Source of the DNA: Comamonadaceae bacterium
Lineage (GTDB): Bacteria > Pseudomonadota > Gammaproteobacteria > Burkholderiales > Burkholderiaceae_C
Reading direction: 5' to 3'
NCBI GenBank assembly: GCA_947373605.1
Contig: CANBYM010000026.1
Coordinates: 1 to 35,409, forward strand
Length of the DNA stretch: 35,409 bases
A program made the translations under genes and the position numbers. Position 1 is the first letter of the stretch, and each line of letters begins with the position of its first letter. The notes below the pieces were generated by a model. The model made no database searches. It was not told where the DNA came from and saw only the letters and a list, made by a program, of their open reading frames with translations. Positions 27,327 through 34,598 of this stretch are shown here, in pieces.

Positions 27327-27746
27327 ATGAAAACTTTCCCAATCCGCCTGACTCCCGGTCAAGACCTGCGCGCTGCGCTGGAGACGGCGGTTCTGGATCA
27401 GGGTTGCAGAGCAGCGTTTGTACTCTGCGGCATCGGCAGCCTGTCTGCTGCGGGGTTACGGTTCGCGGGCGCGAATCAACCGGAGCGATTGGCGGGCGAT
27501 ATGGAAATCCTCACGCTATCAGGCACCGTGGTGGCCAACGGTAGCAAAACAAGTTCGCACTTGCACATGTCTGTGTCCAACTCAGAGGGACAGGTGCTGG
27601 GTGGACATGTGGCGCACGGATGCATTGTGCGTACTACTGCGGAAGTACTGTTTGCCTTGTTGCCTGACTGGGAGTTCACCCGCGAGCTGGACGCGCGCAC
27701 TGGCTATGAGGAGTTGTCTGTGCGGCCACTGTTGACCAATGGATGA
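27327..27746 (+). CDS. PPC (DUF296) domain protein
   Basis: A 139-residue single-domain protein of the PPC/DUF296 family. It contains AAFVLCGIGSLSAAGLRFAG, then SGTVVANGSKTSSHLHMSVS, and GQVLGGHVAHGCIVRTTAEV. The paired histidine motif (SHLHMS) and the GGH.....C stretch are the family hallmarks and probably bind a metal in a trimer. The family is linked to plant AT-hook proteins, but bacterial members have no settled function and this one lacks an AT-hook. It lies 159 nt after the giant UvrA and 71 nt before the deacetylase on the same strand. The ribosome-binding site is weak. Confidence 0.87.
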   Translation: MKTFPIRLTPGQDLRAALETAVLDQGCRAAFVLCGIGSLSAAGLRFAGANQPERLAGDMEILTLSGTVVANGSKTSSHLHMSVSNSEGQVLGGHVAHGCIVRTTAEVLFALLPDWEFTRELDARTGYEELSVRPLLTNG

Positions 27747-27817
27747 GCGTTACGATGCTAGTGGCGCTGGCCTAGTTCAAGTTCCGCCTATCACGGTGTG
27801 TTTCCCAAGAAATTTCT

Positions 27818-28855
27818 ATGATCACCTTCTACAACGCCCTGCACGCCCGCCACCAGGGCAAGTTCGAAATGTTCCGTGGCAACCTGGTGCCCTGCCACGA
27901 GGTGCCCGCGCGGGCGGATCATGTGTTGGCCGAACTGCAACGGCGCAAGTTGGGACTAGTGCAGGATCCACTGGATTTTGATGTCGCAGCATTGGAGGCG
28001 ATTCATAGCACGCGCTATTTGCGTTTCCTGGAATCAGCGTGGGACCAATGGGTGGCGCTGGACCCGGCCAACGCGCAAAACGATGCGCTGCCCAGTGTCT
28101 GGCCCACCCGCACGTTTCGCATCGACATCGAGCCACAGAATTTTGCGGCGCGCATGGGGTTGTATTCGTTTGATGCCGGTTCGCCTTTAACCGCGGGCAC
28201 CTGGGTCGCTGCGCGCCAGGGGGCGCACTGCGCGCTCAGTGCGGCAGAACGGGTGGTACAGGGCGACCGCGCTGCTTTCGCCTTGAGTCGACCGCCGGGC
28301 CACCATGCGGGGGCGGACTTTTTTGGTGGCTATTGCTTTTTGAATAACGCTGCCTTGGCGGCGCAGCATTTGCGCAACGCCGGTATGGATCGCGTGGCGA
28401 TTATCGATGTGGACTACCACCACGGCAACGGCACGCAGGCTTGTTTTTATGACCGTGCTGATGTGTTCTTTGCGAGTATCCACGGTGACCCGCGCACCGA
28501 ATATCCCTTTTATCTGGGCCATGCAGACGAGACCGGACTGGGCGCAGGAGCTGATGCCAACCTGAACCTGCCGCTGCCGCGCGGCACCGGCTACGACGAG
28601 TGGAGCGACGCGCTGGAGGTGGCGCTGGCGGCCATCGCACGGCACGGCGCACAGGCGCTGGTGGTGTCATTGGGGGTGGATACATTTGCGGGCGACCCGA
28701 TATCCGGCTTCAAGTTGCAGAGTGACGACTACCTGCGCATGGGTGAACGCATTGCAGGCGCAAAACTGCCCACCGTGCTGGTATTTGAAGGCGGATACGC
28801 AGTGCAAGAGGTCGGCACTAACGCGGTTAACGTCGTGCAAGCCTTTGCTGGCTAA
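27818..28855 (+). CDS. Histone deacetylase-family hydrolase, acetylpolyamine amidohydrolase-like
   Basis: A 345-residue zinc hydrolase matching Mycoplana-type acetylpolyamine amidohydrolase in length and motifs, from memory of that sequence. The active-site pair His162-His163 lies in RPPGHHAGADFFGGYCF. Zinc ligands Asp199 and His201 lie in DVDYHHGNGT, and Asp288 in SLGVDTFAGDPISGFKL. An EGGYAVQEVGTN segment near the end carries the conserved glycine/tyrosine region. It should remove acetyl groups from acetylated polyamines, releasing acetate, in the cytoplasm. Acetoin-utilisation-type deacetylases are the alternative but match less well. The GST gene follows after 20 nt. Confidence 0.9.
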   Translation: MITFYNALHARHQGKFEMFRGNLVPCHEVPARADHVLAELQRRKLGLVQDPLDFDVAALEAIHSTRYLRFLESAWDQWVALDPANAQNDALPSVWPTRTFRIDIEPQNFAARMGLYSFDAGSPLTAGTWVAARQGAHCALSAAERVVQGDRAAFALSRPPGHHAGADFFGGYCFLNNAALAAQHLRNAGMDRVAIIDVDYHHGNGTQACFYDRADVFFASIHGDPRTEYPFYLGHADETGLGAGADANLNLPLPRGTGYDEWSDALEVALAAIARHGAQALVVSLGVDTFAGDPISGFKLQSDDYLRMGERIAGAKLPTVLVFEGGYAVQEVGTNAVNVVQAFAG

Positions 28856-28875
28856 TTTGCTGGTTAAATTGGGCT

Positions 28876-29526
28876 ATGTTTGAACTTCACTACAGCCCCA
28901 GCGACGCCAGCCTGATGCCCCACATCGCGCTGGAAGAGCTGGGCGTACCTTTTATGTTGTCCTTGGTGGACCGTTCGCGCAACGCGCAGAAGTCACCCGA
29001 ATACCTCAAACTCAATCCCAATGGCTTGATTCCCGTGTTGGTAGATGGCGATCTGGTGGTGTACGAAACACCGGCCATTCTTTTGCACCTGGCAGACGCT
29101 TACACGCAGCCCGCGCTGATGCCGCCGCTTGGATCCGCTGAGCGGGCCCATGCCTACAAATGGCTGGTGTGGCTGTCCAACACCTTGCAAGCCACGCTGG
29201 TGCAGTATTTTTATGCCGGGCGCTATGTGCTGCCGGAAGGAGTGGTCGATTTCCGGTTGCGCACCGAAGTTCGCATCACAAGCCAGTTGTACCAGCTGGA
29301 GGCGCAGTTCAAAAGCAGTGGCGGTCCATGGCTTCTGGGTGACACCTATACCGCCGCAGACTGCATGGCCTTTGTGTTGTGTTGCTGGACGCGTAATCTG
29401 CAGTGTCCCGCCAACAGCCTGCCCGCTTTGGGTGCCTACATTGCCCGAATGCGCCAGCGCCCGGCAGTGCAGCGCGCCTGCGCTACAGAGCAATTGCCGG
29501 AAAGCTTTTTCAAGCGCGTCGATTAA
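28876..29526 (+). CDS. Glutathione S-transferase family protein
   Basis: A 216-residue cytosolic GST. The thioredoxin-like domain starts MFELHYSPSDASLMPHIALE and contains the cis-Pro region NPNGLIPVLVDGDLVVYETP, with YETPAIL holding the glutathione-binding Glu-Ser/Thr position (here Glu-Thr). The helical C-terminal domain includes WLLGDTYTAADCMAFVL with the GDxxTxAD N-capping motif. Ser7 or Ser11 may act as the catalytic residue in the beta/theta-type pattern. The substrate is unknown. Spacing suggests co-transcription with the deacetylase. It is convergent with the radical SAM pseudogene 16 nt downstream. Confidence 0.9.
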   Translation: MFELHYSPSDASLMPHIALEELGVPFMLSLVDRSRNAQKSPEYLKLNPNGLIPVLVDGDLVVYETPAILLHLADAYTQPALMPPLGSAERAHAYKWLVWLSNTLQATLVQYFYAGRYVLPEGVVDFRLRTEVRITSQLYQLEAQFKSSGGPWLLGDTYTAADCMAFVLCCWTRNLQCPANSLPALGAYIARMRQRPAVQRACATEQLPESFFKRVD

Positions 29527-29542
29527 AGTCAGCGCGTGTACG

Positions 29543-30456
29543 CTAAAACAAACTCGCCTGTGCGGTTACCGTTGACGCAGGGACTTGAAACTGCGATGTG
29601 GACCAGGTTGTGGGCATCTTCTGCACGCCAAAGCGTTTGAGCGCGATGGTGAAGCGCTACGCCAGCAATTGCGCACAAATTCCGCTGCCTTTCATGCGGG
29701 TCGCAAAGTCGGGGTCGTAATCTTTGCCGCCGCGCGTTGCCTGTACACGGTGCATGACATCGGTGGCGCGCAGCGGGTAATGCTGCTGTAGCCACTGAAC
29801 AAATAAATCGCGTACTTCCAGTGGCAGACGCAGCAGCACGTAGCGCGCACCGGCATTCGCTGAGGCCTGAAGAATTTTTTCCAGCTCCACATCGTTAATT
29901 GCCGGAATCATGGGCAATGCGAATACCGCCACCGGAATGCCCGCTTGCGCCAGTGTTTTCATTGCCTGCAAGCGGCTTGCCGGTGCGCTGGCGCGCGGGG
30001 CCATTCTGAGGGCCAGCGCGTTGTCCAGGGGGGTGACCGAAATGCTGACTTGCACCAGACCATGTGCGGCCATAAAGCGAAGTATGTCGATGTCGCGCGT
30101 AACCAGCGCGCTCTTGGTGATGATGCCTACGGGCACTTTGTATTCGGCCAGTACCTCCAGCACCGCGCGAGTCAGCGGCAGTTTGCGCTCGACGGGTTGG
30201 TACGGGCCCGTGTTGGCACCCCCCACAATCAAGCTTGGCTTGTAACCGGGCTTGAACAATTCAGCGCGCAGTAATCCAGCCTCGGCGACAGGCCGAGATA
30301 CGCATGGCTGGGCCGGGCATAGCAATATACGCAACCATGTTCACAGCCTTGGTGGGGGGTGATACTTTGCTCAAATCCGATATCGGGCGACTGGTTGCGG
30401 CTGATGTTGCAACGCGCCTGCTGCGGGTTCACCGAATATTTACTTTGCTGCAGTAA
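29543..30456 (-). pseudogene. Degraded PA0069-family radical SAM protein gene
   Basis: The 5' part (frame open to 30456) encodes NPQQARCNISRNQSPDIGF and the radical SAM cluster motif CEHGCVYCYARPSHAYLGL. It breaks near 30272-30287: after SPRLD the frame changes to LLRAELFKPGYKPS and about 13 expected residues are missing. The second part continues with TGPYQPVERKLPLTRAVLE and GARYVLLRLPLEVRDLF to an amber codon at 29657-29659. Past that codon the same frame reads RFTIALKRFGVQ to ASLF and a true stop at 29543, matching the usual family C terminus. About 50-60 N-terminal residues also seem absent, with a TGA at 30457-30459. The family's reaction is unknown. The protein cannot be made whole. Confidence 0.88.
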
Positions 30457-30639
30457 TCAGTCGTAACAACTCCAGTCACTTACGCCAATATCCGAGACAA
30501 CGAATACCAGACACCCTTGCTGAGAACCAACTAACTGAAGCTAAATGGACAGCCCATTTTTTTGGACAGTATTTGTGATGAGCGCAAGCTGTTTTGCCGA
30601 CCGCGATGGCGGCAGCCCGTGACGCGCAGAAGCAGGCGC
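30457..30639. other. Non-coding stretch between the pseudogene and the MFS gene
   Basis: 183 nt with no recognised gene. AAATGG/CCATTT (30543-30559) runs into a T7 tract and resembles a weak plus-strand terminator. TGGACAG occurs twice, at 30546 and 30563. No promoter for the pseudogene is evident, consistent with loss of its 5' end. Confidence 0.4.
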
Positions 30640-31824
30640 TCAGCCCTGCCGCGATCGCACTAACGCGGCCAGTCCCACAACCGACACCAACACCAGCACC
30701 GCCGGAAATGCAACGCCCGGCGACCAGTCAATCAGCGCCCCGGAAATACCGGACGCGACCAGCCCACCCATTGTGTAAGTGAGTACCAACACGGCGGTGC
30801 TGTTGACCAAGGTGATGCCTTTTTCGCGAGAGCCGATATCTGTCATGGCCATGGCGTAGAGCGTGCCACCGGCGCCACCCCACACGAACACAATGGGCCA
30901 GGTCAGCCAGGGCGTGTGTGCCACCCAAGGTAGCGCTGCCGTTGCGACCAGCATCACAGCTGCGGACAAGACCATGAGTGCGCGCCGTCCATTGGCTTGG
31001 TCGGCAAAGCGGTCGGCCAGCATGCCGGCGGGCATCATGAGCAGGACGCCGCCAAAGCCGCTTATAGACACCATCATGGCGGAGGCCGATGCGCCCAGTC
31101 CCAGTGCCAGACCGTACAGCGGCAGAATGGAGGTCACGCCGGTTTCAAAGAAGCCACCCACGAAGCCCGCCAGCATGATGATGGGGTAAGCCTGTAGCGC
31201 TTTCCACAGACCCTGCAGCCCCACACTGGCTGTGTCCGCGTCGGCTGCTGCAGGTACTTTGGGGATGAACAAGGTCCAGGCAAAGCCGGTGACAGAGAAT
31301 GCAATCGCCACCCACATCGGCGTCTGCTGCGCAGTGCCAAGCCACACCAGCGCGCCCGGGCCGATGATGAAGGTGGCACTGATGAGCGTTTGAAAAATCC
31401 CCACGTAACGCCCGCGCTGCGCGGGCGGGCAGAACTCGGCAATCAATGCCTCGGCCAGTACCCAGCGTAGGGCCATCGCAAGACCCGAAACCAGGTTGAG
31501 CAAAAACCAAACCCATAGTGCGCTGGTCAATGCGTAACCCGTGGCGCACAGCGCCAGCACGCCGGCTGCCATCCACATGCTTTGGCGGCGGCCCCAGCGG
31601 TTGGACAGGGTGGAGGCAAACGGAGTCATCAAAAATATGCCCAACCAACCAACGGCGACAAATAACCCGGCCACTGTGGTGGATACATCGCCGCCTTTCA
31701 GGCGCAGCAGCAACAGCGGCGAAAGAATAAAGTAGCCGATCAGCCCGAAGAAGGTCGAGCCGAATAGGCTGAACAGGCCAAGGCGTGCGCCGGGTACGGC
31801 AACTTTGGAAAGGTGACTTTGCAT
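30640..31824 (-). CDS. MFS transporter
   Basis: A 394-residue major facilitator permease with 12 predicted membrane segments. The loop 2-3 motif is degenerate (STLSNRWGRRQSMWMAAGV), followed by RWVLAEALIAEFCPPAQRGR. The second half repeats the pattern at AGMLADRFADQANGRRAL. It resembles the YcaD/drug-type single-polypeptide permeases; the substrate cannot be inferred. I start it at the ATG at 31824, whose ATGA overlaps the stop of the HAD gene; a TTG one codon earlier is possible. It is the last gene of the prfC-HAD-MFS run, and a metabolite link to the HAD phosphatase is plausible. Confidence 0.87.
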   Translation of the reverse strand: MQSHLSKVAVPGARLGLFSLFGSTFFGLIGYFILSPLLLLRLKGGDVSTTVAGLFVAVGWLGIFLMTPFASTLSNRWGRRQSMWMAAGVLALCATGYALTSALWVWFLLNLVSGLAMALRWVLAEALIAEFCPPAQRGRYVGIFQTLISATFIIGPGALVWLGTAQQTPMWVAIAFSVTGFAWTLFIPKVPAAADADTASVGLQGLWKALQAYPIIMLAGFVGGFFETGVTSILPLYGLALGLGASASAMMVSISGFGGVLLMMPAGMLADRFADQANGRRALMVLSAAVMLVATAALPWVAHTPWLTWPIVFVWGGAGGTLYAMAMTDIGSREKGITLVNSTAVLVLTYTMGGLVASGISGALIDWSPGVAFPAVLVLVSVVGLAALVRSRQG

Positions 31825-32660
31825 CAAGCCGCCGGCCTCTGGCGCACGGCAAGAATCGCTGCGGCCACTTCCGCAAAACCCGCTCCGCGTTCGGAGGGCG
31901 TGACAAACCGGGGCAAATAGGTGAGTCGTTCAGCGACATGGTGGATGTTGGCCACGCCTACGCTTTGAGGGAAGTTTTCGAACATGGCCTGGTCGTTGCC
32001 CGAGTCCCCAACAAACATCCATTGGCCCAGTTCCAGAGACAAGTCGCGTCCGAACAGAGACTGAACGATCCAGCGCGCGCCTTCCCATTTGCTGAAGTGG
32101 CCGAAGCAGCCGTGTATGTGAATGCTGCTGACGGTGGTTTGCATGCCCGCGCCTTGCAGTTCTGCGATCACCTGCGCAATCTGCACGTCGTTAAGGTGGG
32201 CAAACTCATTGTGGTCGAAAGCCAGATCGGTTTCGCGCCCTTTGCTGTCGTGCGCGAGTTGCACGCCGGGCACTTGCGCCAGCACCCGCGCTGCAACCGC
32301 TTGCATGCGCTGGTGGTTATCGGCGCGCGTGGCGGCATCCTGCGAGTAAATGTTGTGGCTCAGTCTGTGCGGGGCTTGGAATTGCGGCACAAAGGCAGTG
32401 CCGCCGTTTTCTGCCACAAAGGCATCGACCGGCCACGGCGCAGTCCCGCTTTCAGCGTCACCTTGTGCAAACGGTGTGCACCAGCCGATGGGGCGTCCGG
32501 TGATGGGTATCACGGTCAATCCGGCGGCCTTTAAGTCGGCAAGCGCCTGCAGTGCGTCCGGTGTGATGGCACCTTGTGTGGTGAGCGTGTCGTCAATGTC
32601 GGTGAATACACCCGTGATGCCACGGCGCTCTGCCACCGACCACTCGGACAAAGGCCGCAT
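31824..32660 (-). CDS. HAD-IIB family phosphatase (Cof/mannosyl-3-phosphoglycerate phosphatase-like)
   Basis: A 278-residue HAD hydrolase. Motif I is GVFTDIDDTLTTQGAI with Asp20 as predicted nucleophile and Asp22 as acid/base, motif II is PITGRPIGW, and motif IV is MFVGDSGNDQAMFENF. A C2B-type cap lies between motifs II and III, as in Cof-like and mannosyl-3-phosphoglycerate phosphatases. It dephosphorylates a small, probably sugar-linked, phosphate; the exact substrate is unclear. It begins 5 nt after prfC and overlaps the MFS gene by 4 nt (ATGA), so the three are likely one transcript. No osmolyte synthase is nearby, so mannosylglycerate synthesis is not supported. Confidence 0.86.
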   Translation of the reverse strand: MRPLSEWSVAERRGITGVFTDIDDTLTTQGAITPDALQALADLKAAGLTVIPITGRPIGWCTPFAQGDAESGTAPWPVDAFVAENGGTAFVPQFQAPHRLSHNIYSQDAATRADNHQRMQAVAARVLAQVPGVQLAHDSKGRETDLAFDHNEFAHLNDVQIAQVIAELQGAGMQTTVSSIHIHGCFGHFSKWEGARWIVQSLFGRDLSLELGQWMFVGDSGNDQAMFENFPQSVGVANIHHVAERLTYLPRFVTPSERGAGFAEVAAAILAVRQRPAA

Positions 32661-32665
32661 GCCAA

Positions 32666-34297
32666 TCAGCCGGCGCTTTGCAGCGCAAGGCCGGCGTGCT
32701 CGCGCAGCGGATGAAAGTGGATTTTGGGAAAGCGCTCTTGCGCAAGCCGCACGTCATAAGGGCTGGTGCACAAGTAGGCGAGCGTGTCTGCTGCATCGCG
32801 TGCCATACGCTGCGGGTATGCGTTGACAAACTCCTGCAGTTCTTTTGGGGTGTCGGCGGTAATCCAGCGCGCGCCCGTGTACTGGCTGCCCTCCAGCCGT
32901 ATGTCTGCGTCGTATTCGCCTTTGAGCCGGTGTTGAACCACTTCAAACTGCAACTGCCCCACGGCACCCAGCAGCATGTTGCCGCCCATTTCGGGGCGGA
33001 ACACTTGAATGGCGCCCTCTTCACCCAGTTGGGCCAGGCCTTGTTGCAGCTGCTTGGTGCGCAGCGGGTTTCTCAGCACCACGGTCATGAACATTTCGGG
33101 TGCGAAGAAAGGCAGGCCGGTGTACATCAGGTTGACTGAGCCATCTGTAATGGTGTCGCCCAATTGCACGCCGCCGTGGGTTGTAAAGCCCACGATGTCG
33201 CCCGCATAGGCTTCTTCCACCGCTTCGCGGCGTTGGCTCATGAAGGTGACCACGCTGGTGGGTCGTAACTCTTTGGCGGTACGCATGACCTTGAGTTTCA
33301 TGCCGGGTGTGTACTTGCCCGAGGCCATGCGAACAAAGGCGATACGGTCGCGGTGGTTGGCATCCATATTGGCCTGCACCTTGAATACGACGCCGCTGAA
33401 GGCCTCGTCATCCGGCTGTACTTCTTTGACCACGGGCTGGCGGTTGACCATGGTGGTGCTAGTGCGCTTTTGCGGACCCGGAGCCAGGTCCACCAGCGCG
33501 TCCAGCACTTCCATCACGCCGAAGTTGTTGACGCCGGAGCCGAAGAAGACCGGGGTTTGCTTGCCGGCCAGAAACGCCTCGTGGTCCCACGCGGGAGACG
33601 CACCGGTGGCCAGTTCCATACTTTCTATGGCTGAGGTCCATTCACTACCGAAGCGCCTTTCGAGCGATGCGGCGTCGTTGAGTGGCACGGTGTCAAAGTC
33701 TTGCGGGCGTCGCTCACTGCCACTCTCAAACACCGTCATGGCTTTGGTGCGCAAATTGATAATGCCGCCGAAGGCCTTGCCTTGACCTACCGGCCAAGTC
33801 ATGGGTACGCAGGGCATGCCCAGTTCGCGTTCAATTTCGTCGAGGATATCCAAAGGCTCGCGCACCTCGCGGTCCATCTTGTTGACGAACGTAATGATTG
33901 GCGTATCCCGCTGGCGGCAAACCTCAATCAGTCGGCGTGTCTGTGCTTCCACACCGTTGGCGGCGTCAATCACCATCAGGGCCGAGTCCACCGCCGTGAG
34001 CACGCGGTACGTGTCTTCCGAAAAGTCTTTGTGGCCGGGGGTGTCCAGCAGGTTGACCACATGGTCGCGGTACGCCATTTGCATCACGCTGGATGCCACG
34101 GAAATGCCGCGTTGCTTTTCAATTTCCATCCAGTCCGAGGTGGCGTGGCGCGACGCCTTGCGGGCTTTGACCGAACCCGCGATTTGAATCGCCCCGGAGA
34201 ACAGCAAAAGTTTCTCGGTTAGCGTTGTCTTACCCGCGTCCGGGTGGGAAATGATGGCAAAGGTGCGGCGGCGGCGGGTTTCGGGAGCGAAGGACAA
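32666..34297 (-). CDS. prfC: Peptide chain release factor 3
   Basis: A 543-residue translational GTPase that recycles RF1/RF2 from the ribosome after termination. The G domain has G1 SHPDAGKTT (Lys23), G3 DTPGHKDFSEDTYR and G4 NKMDRE, with switch I around KASRHATSDWMEIEKQRGIS. Domains II and III follow (GDIVGFTTHGGVQLGDTI, then FAPEMFMTVVLRNPLRTKQL). Length fits RF3 (E. coli 529). The start must be non-ATG: the P-loop lies 17 residues in, no ATG precedes it, and a stop lies upstream in frame. TTG at 34297 with a GGAA upstream is the best candidate. It heads the prfC-HAD-MFS run and is divergent from ahcY. Confidence 0.95.
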   Translation of the reverse strand: MSFAPETRRRRTFAIISHPDAGKTTLTEKLLLFSGAIQIAGSVKARKASRHATSDWMEIEKQRGISVASSVMQMAYRDHVVNLLDTPGHKDFSEDTYRVLTAVDSALMVIDAANGVEAQTRRLIEVCRQRDTPIITFVNKMDREVREPLDILDEIERELGMPCVPMTWPVGQGKAFGGIINLRTKAMTVFESGSERRPQDFDTVPLNDAASLERRFGSEWTSAIESMELATGASPAWDHEAFLAGKQTPVFFGSGVNNFGVMEVLDALVDLAPGPQKRTSTTMVNRQPVVKEVQPDDEAFSGVVFKVQANMDANHRDRIAFVRMASGKYTPGMKLKVMRTAKELRPTSVVTFMSQRREAVEEAYAGDIVGFTTHGGVQLGDTITDGSVNLMYTGLPFFAPEMFMTVVLRNPLRTKQLQQGLAQLGEEGAIQVFRPEMGGNMLLGAVGQLQFEVVQHRLKGEYDADIRLEGSQYTGARWITADTPKELQEFVNAYPQRMARDAADTLAYLCTSPYDVRLAQERFPKIHFHPLREHAGLALQSAG

Positions 34298-34339
34298 AAT
34301 ACGGTTCCAGGTGACTGCGCCTTTGAAGGCGAACCCGTG

Positions 34340-34345
34340 ATTTTA
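34340..34345 (-). promoter_or_regulatory. Possible -10 box for prfC
   Basis: On the minus strand TAAAAT (5 of 6 with TATAAT) lies about 45 nt before the TTG start. No good -35 is visible at 17 nt (ATTCAG). Confidence 0.25.
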
Positions 34346-34401
34346 GAACTTCACAGCGTGTACTGAATGCGCAGTGGACTGTTGCGGCGCCTTGATGCAC
34401 A

Positions 34402-34426
34402 GCAATTTTTTAATTGCGCCTATAAT
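34402..34426 (+). promoter_or_regulatory. ahcY promoter (-10 TATAAT)
   Basis: A perfect TATAAT at 34421-34426 places transcription start near 34433, exactly at the 5' edge of the riboswitch. A recognisable -35 is missing at normal spacing; TTGATG at 34392 is 23 nt away. GCAATT-TTTT-AATTGC (34402-34417) is a perfect inverted repeat in the spacer and might be an operator. Confidence 0.7.
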
Positions 34427-34432
34427 TTGTCG

Positions 34433-34520
34433 CATCCGAGGAGCGTTGCAGTTCACGCAAAGTGAATGAGGCTCGGACCGAGTGGCATACAGGTTGCCAC
34501 CGTATCAACGGCGCTCACCC
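34433..34520 (+). promoter_or_regulatory. S-adenosylhomocysteine (SAH) riboswitch aptamer
   Basis: The sequence matches the known ahcY-associated SAH riboswitch in order and core bases. TCCGAG (34435-34440) pairs with CTCGGA (34472-34477). TTCAC/GTGAA forms a hairpin at 34452-34466. GTGGCA/TGCCAC forms a second at 34482-34500. GAGCG (34441-34445) pairs with CGCTC (34512-34516) as the pseudoknot, inside the typical AACGGCGCTCACC end. Family knowledge: SAH binding turns on ahcY so that toxic SAH is cleared. It begins about 7 nt after the TATAAT box. Confidence 0.93.
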
Positions 34521-34539
34521 ACTGATTTGTCGGGTGAGC
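34513..34539 (+). promoter_or_regulatory. Expression-platform hairpin competing with the SAH aptamer
   Basis: GCTCACCC (34513-34520) pairs perfectly with GGGTGAGC (34532-34539) around an 11-nt loop. The left arm reuses four of the CGCTC bases needed for the aptamer pseudoknot, so the two folds exclude each other. No U-tract follows, so it is not an ordinary intrinsic terminator. The ribosome-binding site (TTGGAG, 34587-34592) is about 50 nt further on. Confidence 0.75.
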
Positions 34540-34598
34540 CCTATCCCAGAGTTCAGCCTGATAGCGGTGGTTTTCAAAATTAACTTTTGGAGTGAACC

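Noticed and set aside
29529..29795. An 88-codon minus-strand frame beneath the radical SAM remnant
   Set aside because: The frame one register away reads the conserved radical SAM C terminus past the amber codon, so this one is a shadow.
30543..30569. TGGACAG direct repeats as an insertion-sequence end near the truncated radical SAM gene
   Set aside because: Only 7 nt long, no matching inverted end and no transposase remnant; chance is adequate.
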